DNA from: Bacteroidota bacterium
GTDB taxonomy: Bacteria > Bacteroidota > Bacteroidia > Bacteroidales > UBA12481
Reading direction: 5' to 3'
Length of the DNA: 20,250 nucleotides
NCBI GenBank assembly: GCA_030592205.1
Contig: JAUVKA010000013.1
Coordinates: forward strand, 1 to 20,250
Position 1 is the first letter of the stretch; every line of letters begins with the position of its first letter. Below are positions 15,062-20,250 of the stretch, one piece after another. Position numbers and translations under genes: made by a program. Under the pieces are notes generated by a model that saw nothing but the letters and a program-made list of their open reading frames with translations, had not been told where the DNA came from and did not search any database.

Positions 15062-17680
15062 CTATCTCAAAATAAATAATTTTTTTACAGCACATTGGCC
15101 TTTTCGGCTGATTTTCAGCCAATAAATGCCTGAGCTTACGCCTGCAATATCAAGTCGCAGTTTGTCAATATAAGGTTCCTCCCAATGCTCAAGGACTGAT
15201 CCTGTAGCACTAAGCAGTTCGATACGAACAGTTCCCTGGTCAGAGTTTATCCAATTCAGCTCACAATAAGTACTTGCCGGATTAGGGAAGATTCTGATAG
15301 ATTCAGCAAAACTAATATCCTCCACACCTGTACCATTTCTAAGATCCAGCTGCATCTTCATGGTATCCGGTACACAGGGCGGATTAAAACAAATCAATTC
15401 AACATCAAAAACAAATTTGTTCCTGTACTGGTGTACAGGGCTGAACTCGACTGATGTATTTCCATCCCCAAAATCCCAATAAACAGTGCTAGAATTGTCA
15501 GATGTGTTAGTGAAACTCACTTGCATCACATCCTTATCGTATGTAAAATCAGCATTTGTTTCCCAAAAAATATCTATGACATCTTTTTTAATCATGTGAT
15601 CCAGATGGTTGAGGACCAAGTGTACAGTTTTCGGACCTCCATTCACGTAGATTACCTCATGCGGTCCGGGGTCATCCGCATAACGCGGGTCCGCCCCTTC
15701 ACCGAAATCCCAAAACCAATGTGCTATTGCTCCGGTCGACTGATGGCTTACAGTAACCGTTTGGTTCTGACAGCTCTCCAAATGACTAATTGTGAAATCA
15801 GGAACCGGGGGATCAGGTATAATAAAAAGCTCAACATTATCAATAGCCGCTCCCTTTCCCACTCCATTAAAATCAGTATAAAAGAATCCCAGCTGGATGA
15901 GTGTATTCTTGGCCTCATCGGGAAAATAAATATTGAAGGTTTGCCAATCGGACCAGGAGTCCGTTGAATCCATACGATTAATTGGATACCAAAGACCTGT
16001 ATCAAAGCGGCGATACATAAGAAACAGGTAATCTACCTGGGGTACCTTTTGGAAAAGGTAATCGAACTTAATTCCTACATTTTCAATTTCCCGAATATCC
16101 AGTAAAGGGGAAATAAGATAATCTGTGACTTTATTACCGGGGCCGGCTGAATCAGAACGAATCCCCATAACCCTGGTACTATTACCTGAAAAACCCATGG
16201 AATCGGCCTTTATCCATTGGAAAGTAGTGTTTGTACCTCCTATTTGCCAACCAGCCAAAGTCTCGTCAAAATTCTGTTGGTAGGGTATGGATAAAGCTTC
16301 CCAGGGTGTTATTTCAATAGTTGGAGTAGGAAGAGATTCTCCAGGATGATTACCTATGTATTCAGCTGAAAGATAATATGTGTAATTAATACCATTAAGC
16401 AAATCCTCGTCTCGAAAGCGGGTTTCCCAGGTTGATCCAATAAGCTCCCCATTGCGATAAATATTATAATGGGAAAGGTTATTTACAAGCGGATCGTCCC
16501 AGAAAATCTGGACAAACCCATCACCTGCCATAATTTCAACAGCAAATGGCCTGTCGTGCTGTGGCTGGTTATTTGGCTGAATACCGAACAAGGCTGCTTG
16601 TCCTTTGGTAAAATCTCCGCCTCCTTCCGACATAGCTTCCAGACGATAATACCCATTACCAGACCCATTCCATCCCCAATTGAAGTGAAAAAAATACTCA
16701 TCCCGAAAACCATCTATGTTAAATGTATGTCCTAATCCTCCATTGGGATCAGTCCCCCGATACAAAACCGGACGACCGTTTATAATATCTTGTCTTAGAA
16801 GTTGGGCCCACTGATCATACGTGAAGTGATCTTTTTCCCTTAGGATCATATCCGGATTATAGAGAAAATAATTGATCAGTGCGTTTGCGGCATAAACAGA
16901 AGTATTTGCTCCCGACTCATTCGGCCCGTAATTCATATTAGTCCCCACTCCTGCATGAAAAAGGATAAGAGCAGCAGCATCAGTAGGTTCTGAATTATGC
17001 ATCTGATTCCATTGGTAATAGGTAGTATCAAACACAGCTTCCACCGTTCCATATTCACGATGAGAGGCAGGTATATATGAATTTTCACCATGTCCTTTGA
17101 CAGGCCATTCCCATTTATTCATAATCTGTGCAAGTGCCACAGCAACACAACCAACCGGTGCATGATGATTGAATTCATCAGCAGGACAATATTTGTTCCA
17201 GGGAATTCCCTGACCCCATTTGGCATCAATCAGGGGTTCAACAAATTCATCCATTCCAGGCGTATCCGGAGGGCCGGTTGGATTCTGAAAAGCGGATTTA
17301 TACTTATCCCTTGCTGCCAATTGATTTGAGTAAGAACTTAGCCATTCTGTGAAAAGCGGGTGATCAGGATTACCGGGAAGGGGATTATCCATGGAGTAGG
17401 CCAGGATGACAGGATTCGGATCGTTTGAGAAAATCACAAATCCAGATTGTGCAAATCCAGCCAGATAAATATTTGCCTGGTCCTTACTACCCGCCAGGAT
17501 CAATGTTTTGGGTTCGGTGCTGCTTTTCAACTGCTTACCATTAGCTTTTTGCCAGTTTTCGGCCCAGTTGTAAGCTTCATCCATGGATAAGGATTGCCCA
17601 TATAAACTATGGGTATTAATCAAGCCGATCAGGCTCATAAGCCCGACCGTCAAAATTACATAATGCTTAAACTTCCTCAT
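15062..17680 (-). CDS. Secreted C10 (streptopain-like) cysteine peptidase with T9SS sorting domain
   Basis: An 872-residue exported peptidase when counted from the ATG at 17680. Domains: signal peptide (about 1-29, MRKFKHYVILTVGLMSLIGL then a short stretch ending YGQ), a propeptide-like region (about 30-140), the C10 catalytic domain (about 145-365) with nucleophile Cys178 in APVGCVAVALAQIM and His318 in GLGHTFNIDG followed by FHFNWGWNGSGNGYY, a fibronectin-III-like domain (378-450), a cleaved-adhesin/MAM-like domain (460-620), two PKD domains (about 628-700 and 708-775, with WFWDFGEG and VYWDFGDG) and a T9SS type A sorting tail (795-872). It should be exported by Sec and then released or anchored by T9SS, degrading extracellular protein. 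Three more in-frame ATGs at 17689, 17698 and 17707 arise from a 9-bp repeat. A longer frame to 17890 is rejected because it buries the signal peptide. It is the first gene of a two-gene unit with the M6 homologue. Confidence 0.9.
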   Translation of the reverse strand: MRKFKHYVILTVGLMSLIGLINTHSLYGQSLSMDEAYNWAENWQKANGKQLKSSTEPKTLILAGSKDQANIYLAGFAQSGFVIFSNDPNPVILAYSMDNPLPGNPDHPLFTEWLSSYSNQLAARDKYKSAFQNPTGPPDTPGMDEFVEPLIDAKWGQGIPWNKYCPADEFNHHAPVGCVAVALAQIMNKWEWPVKGHGENSYIPASHREYGTVEAVFDTTYYQWNQMHNSEPTDAAALILFHAGVGTNMNYGPNESGANTSVYAANALINYFLYNPDMILREKDHFTYDQWAQLLRQDIINGRPVLYRGTDPNGGLGHTFNIDGFRDEYFFHFNWGWNGSGNGYYRLEAMSEGGGDFTKGQAALFGIQPNNQPQHDRPFAVEIMAGDGFVQIFWDDPLVNNLSHYNIYRNGELIGSTWETRFRDEDLLNGINYTYYLSAEYIGNHPGESLPTPTIEITPWEALSIPYQQNFDETLAGWQIGGTNTTFQWIKADSMGFSGNSTRVMGIRSDSAGPGNKVTDYLISPLLDIREIENVGIKFDYLFQKVPQVDYLFLMYRRFDTGLWYPINRMDSTDSWSDWQTFNIYFPDEAKNTLIQLGFFYTDFNGVGKGAAIDNVELFIIPDPPVPDFTISHLESCQNQTVTVSHQSTGAIAHWFWDFGEGADPRYADDPGPHEVIYVNGGPKTVHLVLNHLDHMIKKDVIDIFWETNADFTYDKDVMQVSFTNTSDNSSTVYWDFGDGNTSVEFSPVHQYRNKFVFDVELICFNPPCVPDTMKMQLDLRNGTGVEDISFAESIRIFPNPASTYCELNWINSDQGTVRIELLSATGSVLEHWEEPYIDKLRLDIAGVSSGIYWLKISRKGQCAVKKLFILR

Positions 17681-17713
17681 TCCTCTCATTCCTCTCATTC
17701 CTCTCATTCCTCT
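17678..17713 (-). repeat. Four 9-bp tandem repeats carrying ATG start codons
   Basis: On the minus strand the unit AGAGGAATG is repeated four times, so each copy supplies a purine-rich Shine-Dalgarno-like AGAGGA directly before an in-frame ATG (start bases 17707, 17698, 17689, 17680). Translated, it would give repeats of Met-Arg-Gly ahead of MRKFKHYV. Copy-number change keeps the frame and would alter only the number of candidate starts or the N-terminal charge of the signal peptide. Confidence 0.85.
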
Positions 17714-17935
17714 GTGCAATAGTAACTCAAAGCCCAACAATTTATTGGGGCTGCTAAGATAATAATTTCTGATACCTGATGTACCTGAAATATCTTTTAC
17801 TCTGATATTTAAACAACACGGAAAAGTAGAATTTGTTTTTTTGTTGTAAAAACCCATCAGGATTAAGCTCTTTCCCATTAGTAGAATCACTAATATCGCC
17901 CAATACCTTGCTTAAACCTAAAATTCAAGACAGAT

Positions 17936-17966
17936 TTTGGTGTTTAGAAATAAAGCATTATTTTTG
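17936..17966 (+). promoter_or_regulatory. Bacteroidota promoter for tRNA-Asn
   Basis: The -33 element TTTG at 17936-17939 and the -7 element TATTTTTG at 17959-17966 both match consensus, with a 19-nt spacer. The -7 box ends 14 nt before the tRNA, leaving room for a short leader. Confidence 0.75.
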
Positions 17967-17980
17967 CATCCGCTTGAAAC

Positions 17981-18054
17981 GCTTCATTAGCTCAGTTGGT
18001 TAGAGCATCTGACTGTTAATCAGAGGGTCCATGGTTCGAGTCCATGATGAAGCG
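17981..18054 (+). tRNA. tRNA-Asn (anticodon GTT)
   Basis: A 74-nt cloverleaf. The acceptor stem GCTTCAT (17981-17987) pairs with ATGAAGC (18047-18053), with G18054 as discriminator. The D-arm is 17990-18006. The anticodon stem TCTGA/TCAGA encloses loop CTGTTAA with anticodon GTT at 18015-18017. The T-arm CATGG/CCATG has loop TTCGAGT (18030-18046). The CCA end is not encoded. Confidence 0.97.
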
Positions 18055-18065
18055 CAAGAAAATCA

Positions 18066-18098
18066 AACACTTACACATCCCACGTGTAGGTGTTTTTT
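18066..18098 (+). terminator. Rho-independent terminator after tRNA-Asn
   Basis: An 11-bp stem, AACACTTACAC (18066-18076) with GTGTAGGTGTT (18084-18094), including one G-T pair, closes a 7-nt loop and runs into a T-tract (18093-18098). It begins 12 nt after the tRNA and should end its transcript. Confidence 0.85.
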
Positions 18099-18113
18099 CG
18101 TATTAGGGGGGAG

Positions 18114-18134
18114 TTGCACGCTTCTTGCACGCTT
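18114..18134. repeat. Short tandem repeat TTGCACGCTT x2
   Basis: Two exact copies of TTGCACGCTT (18114-18123 and 18125-18134), one base apart, lie between the tRNA terminator and the insertion sequence. On the minus strand this region can encode a short open tail ending ACKKRATPP before a stop, possibly a gene remnant; I do not recognise it. The rest of 18135-18271 is AT-rich with nothing I can name. Confidence 0.4.
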
Positions 18135-18271
18135 TTGGTATTTTCTCCAACATCAGATAGAAGAAAACCCACCTAGGTTTTGTCCCCAAGAATAAACATT
18201 AAACTCTAAGGTGATTTGTTATTATTTAATTAAAAATAATACAAGTTATATATTCCTTAGCAATAATTAAT

Positions 18272-18290
18272 TAACTAAAGTTTCCTTGTT
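18272..18290 (+). repeat. Left terminal inverted repeat of the IS
   Basis: TAACTAAAGTTTCCTTGTT matches the reverse complement of 20232-20250 at 18 of 19 positions (mismatch at base 6). Confidence 0.9.
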
Positions 18291-18329
18291 GATAAGTTAT
18301 TGATAATGAGATGAATATATAAGTAAAAA

Positions 18330-18396
18330 GTGTTGCATGTCTTAGCCTAAAAGGCTATATTTGAGTTAGTTACAAAACAAACACGACATGCAACAC
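18330..18396 (+). promoter_or_regulatory. 12-bp inverted repeat covering the transposase start (anti-read-through hairpin)
   Basis: GTGTTGCATGTC (18330-18341) and GACATGCAACAC (18385-18396) are perfectly complementary and flank 43 nt. The right arm contains the ATG at 18388 and directly abuts the ATG at 18397. The left arm lies upstream of the predicted -7 box. A transcript entering from outside would therefore fold and bury the start, while one made from the element's own promoter would lack the left arm. A smaller hairpin, TAGCC/GGCTA (18343-18357), lies within. Confidence 0.65.
18333..18363 (+). promoter_or_regulatory. Transposase promoter
   Basis: The -7 box TATATTTG (18356-18363) matches TAnnTTTG exactly. 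A -33-like TTG at 18333-18335 lies 20 nt upstream, within the left arm of the inverted repeat. Transcription would begin around 18368-18372, a short distance before the transposase start codons. Confidence 0.55.
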
Positions 18397-20133
18397 ATGA
18401 AAATTACGGAAAATTTAGGAGAATTTCAAAAATTCATTGATAGCGACAATAAAACAGGCCAGTGCCTGGAAGATACATTAGGGTTCTTTGACATACAGCG
18501 CATATTCGGGCAGTTTGAATCAATCAAACAAAGTGGTATCAGGGTTACACTGATTATGACAAACCTGATGGTCATGTTGTTTTACCGAAGCAGGAACATC
18601 CACAGCTACTTCTCCCGGCAGTTTGGGAAGCTTGGAGATAGAGAAGGCAGTAAGAATCCTTACTATGATGTTCTGGGCAATGATAATATCAGCTGGCGTA
18701 CGATCCTGTATCTGTTTGCAAAGCGGTACCTGAACCTTTCGGGCCGGATTGTTGAATACAGCGGTAAGATCAGGGCTTTGATATTCGATGACAGTCCCAT
18801 AGAGAAAAGCGGAAAAAAGATAGAGGGAGTCAGTAAGATGCATGACCATGTTACGGGCCGCTATATTTTTGGCTACAAGCTTCTGGTGTGTGGATACTGG
18901 GATGGCAACAACTTCATTCCTGTTGATTTTTCCCTTCATCGGGAGCGAGGGGGTGAGCTTGATAAGGCACGGGCCAAGCGTAACCGTGCCAGACGGAAGG
19001 CAAAGCAAGCTAAAGCTGTTTACCGTGATCACAGATCTCAGCACCTTGATAAAAGAGCAGTATTAAACTCTCTTAAGGATGAAATGAATACTTGTTCAAA
19101 GAAGACCACAGCCTTGGAATATGAGAAGCAGGAAAAACGTGTATCCCGTTCGAAAAAGAAGCAGTCGAAGCTTCGGGGAAAGATGAAACAGTTGCAGGCT
19201 ATTCTGGCAGAAAAGGAAGAAATAGTCAGGAAGAAGGATAAGAAAGCACCGTTATACGGCCTTACCCCTGCAGAACGCCGGAAGCAGTATAAAAAGGAAA
19301 GAGAGAAAGATAGCCCGGGGTACGAGCGGAGATCAGAAGCTGACATGAGTAAAACGCAGAGCGTGATCAAGATGTTATCCAGAGCGGTGAAGAGAGGTTT
19401 TGAATTTGATTATGTTCTGTTTGACAGCTGGTTCTTCTCCAAAGAGATCCTTGCCCGCATCGAATCGTTCCGTACGAAAGGGATTAAGCTCATTGCGATG
19501 GTTAAGATGGGAAAGAATTTATACCGGGATTGCCTTGACGATAAGGAAATGAATGCATCTGATCTGAGAAAACGGTACCGGAAGAAAGTAAAGCGAAACC
19601 GGAAGTTTAACGCCACATATATCATGGTCCCTGTCTGGTATGATAACCGCAGAGTGAACTTGTTCTTTGTAAAGCTGGGGTCTGGAAGTAAATGGAGGGC
19701 CTTTATAACTAATGACCTGAAGATAGGGTTCAATAAGCTTATGGAGGTCTATCATATAAGGTGGAGTTGTGAAGTATTTTTTAAGGATGCAAAGCAGCAT
19801 TTGCAGCTTGGTAAATGCCAGTGCAACAACTTCGACTCTCAGATTGGCGCCACCACCCTGGCCATGATGCAGTACATTATGCTGCTATTGTATAAACAGA
19901 GGTACTATGGACAAAGCCTCGGCAGCATCTTTGATCTATTGAGTTCACAGGCAGAGGAAGAAAACATTACCCGGTATTTATTAGAGATATTCTGGGAGAT
20001 CGTTAACGGGATCGGTGAGATACTGAAAGTTGATTGTTGGGAACTGTTCGAAGAAATAATCCGGGACAATCAAAAGGCAGAGGAGATAATGAGAATATTT
20101 TCACCGGTGTTTGAGAAAAAGCTGATTGCATAG
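18388..20133 (+). CDS. IS4-like DDE transposase
   Basis: A 581-residue transposase. The RNase H-like catalytic core shows the first Asp in LIFDDSPIEKSG (Asp134/135), the second in VLFDSWFFSKE (Asp346) and the C1 signature Y455-x2-R458-x3-E462-x6-K469 in VYHIRWSCEVFFKDAKQHLQLG, exactly the Y(2)R(3)E(6)K spacing of IS4-type enzymes. The N-terminal 125 residues look like a DNA-binding region. Between the first and second Asp lies a long, very basic, probably coiled-coil insertion (about 186-320, rich in Lys, Arg and Glu), longer and more charged than expected for the usual beta-strand insertion. No frameshift or stop is seen, so it is probably active. Start candidates are ATG 18388 and ATG 18397, both within or beside an inverted-repeat arm. 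Confidence 0.93.
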   Translation: MQHMKITENLGEFQKFIDSDNKTGQCLEDTLGFFDIQRIFGQFESIKQSGIRVTLIMTNLMVMLFYRSRNIHSYFSRQFGKLGDREGSKNPYYDVLGNDNISWRTILYLFAKRYLNLSGRIVEYSGKIRALIFDDSPIEKSGKKIEGVSKMHDHVTGRYIFGYKLLVCGYWDGNNFIPVDFSLHRERGGELDKARAKRNRARRKAKQAKAVYRDHRSQHLDKRAVLNSLKDEMNTCSKKTTALEYEKQEKRVSRSKKKQSKLRGKMKQLQAILAEKEEIVRKKDKKAPLYGLTPAERRKQYKKEREKDSPGYERRSEADMSKTQSVIKMLSRAVKRGFEFDYVLFDSWFFSKEILARIESFRTKGIKLIAMVKMGKNLYRDCLDDKEMNASDLRKRYRKKVKRNRKFNATYIMVPVWYDNRRVNLFFVKLGSGSKWRAFITNDLKIGFNKLMEVYHIRWSCEVFFKDAKQHLQLGKCQCNNFDSQIGATTLAMMQYIMLLLYKQRYYGQSLGSIFDLLSSQAEEENITRYLLEIFWEIVNGIGEILKVDCWELFEEIIRDNQKAEEIMRIFSPVFEKKLIA

Positions 20134-20231
20134 GATGTTGATGCCTTTGCAATGCGCTGTATAGCAAATGATTAGTGTGTGTTTTGGAGTGAAAATGAAA
20201 ATCTTAACGTATTAATATATAACATTTTAGA

Positions 20232-20250
20232 AACAAGGAAACTTAAGTTA
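20232..20250 (-). repeat. Right terminal inverted repeat of the IS
   Basis: Read on the minus strand, TAACTTAAGTTTCCTTGTT pairs with the left repeat at 18 of 19 positions. It ends at the last base of the window and could extend beyond it. Positions 20134-20231 before it are non-coding with no clear terminator. Confidence 0.88.

Larger units (their letters stand above)
18272..20250 (+). mobile_element. IS4-like insertion sequence
   Basis: An element of at least 1979 bp bounded by imperfect terminal inverted repeats (18 of 19 bases), with one transposase gene filling most of it. The right end coincides with the last base of the window, so the target duplication cannot be checked. The left flank is AT-rich (caataattaat). 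It lies about 220 bp downstream of tRNA-Asn and interrupts no recognisable gene on the left side. The family call rests on the transposase's Y(2)R(3)E(6)K signature; the exact subgroup is not determined. Confidence 0.9.

Noticed and set aside
15521..15967. Plus-strand open frame inside the C10 peptidase gene
   Set aside because: It is antisense to the PKD and adhesin-like domains; the translation has no recognisable features.
17681..17890. Longer frame extending the C10 peptidase upstream by 70 residues
   Set aside because: It would place the signal peptide internally and read through the repeat array; the residues show no domain. Starts at 17680-17707 fit secretion.
18520..19044. Long minus-strand open frame inside the transposase gene
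   Set aside because: It is antisense to a well-supported transposase core and shows no recognisable domain.

Overview
The window looks like a chromosomal segment of a Bacteroidota bacterium, probably of the Bacteroidales/Marinilabiliales type. Three things support this: the conserved run ftsX - DUF3098 - uppP - truB - queA, two secreted peptidases whose C-termini resemble type IX secretion (T9SS) sorting domains, and several -7 promoter boxes of the Bacteroidota form TAnnTTTG. The DNA is AT-rich and Shine-Dalgarno sequences are mostly absent, as is usual in this phylum.

Left part (about 1-8090): a surface-glycan locus read mainly on the minus strand. In transcription order it holds a Wzx-type flippase, a NeuD/LegH-like acyltransferase, a NeuB/LegI synthase, a NeuC/LegG 2-epimerase, a PtmE-like CBS-nucleotidyltransferase and a NeuA/LegF CMP-sugar synthetase. 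The PtmE-like protein points to the GDP-sugar route to legionaminic acid rather than to plain sialic acid. LegB (dehydratase) and LegC (aminotransferase) are not in the window. A plus-strand gene for a DUF115/sialyltransferase-like protein is convergent with legF and overlaps it by 19 bp; it is a candidate nonulosonate transferase. A GT2 glycosyltransferase lies further left.

Middle (8158-12647): a housekeeping plus-strand cluster for cell division (FtsX), an unknown small membrane protein (DUF3098), undecaprenyl-diphosphate recycling (UppP) and tRNA modification (TruB, QueA). It is followed by a convergent family 4 uracil-DNA glycosylase. The lipid carrier recycled by UppP is the one on which the neighbouring glycan would normally be assembled.

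Then come about 300 bp of intergenic repeats and palindromes. After these is a minus-strand pair of secreted proteins 16 nt apart: a multidomain C10 (streptopain-like) cysteine peptidase with its catalytic Cys and His, and an M6-type metallopeptidase whose zinc-binding HExxH segment is absent from an otherwise open frame. The C10 start region is a 9-bp tandem repeat that offers four in-frame ATG codons.

Right end (17936-20250): a tRNA-Asn(GUU) gene with a good promoter and terminator, then an IS4-like insertion sequence with 19-bp terminal inverted repeats reaching the last base. Its transposase start codon lies in one arm of a perfect 12-bp inverted repeat whose other arm is upstream of the predicted transcription start. 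This is the layout expected for protection against read-through transcription.
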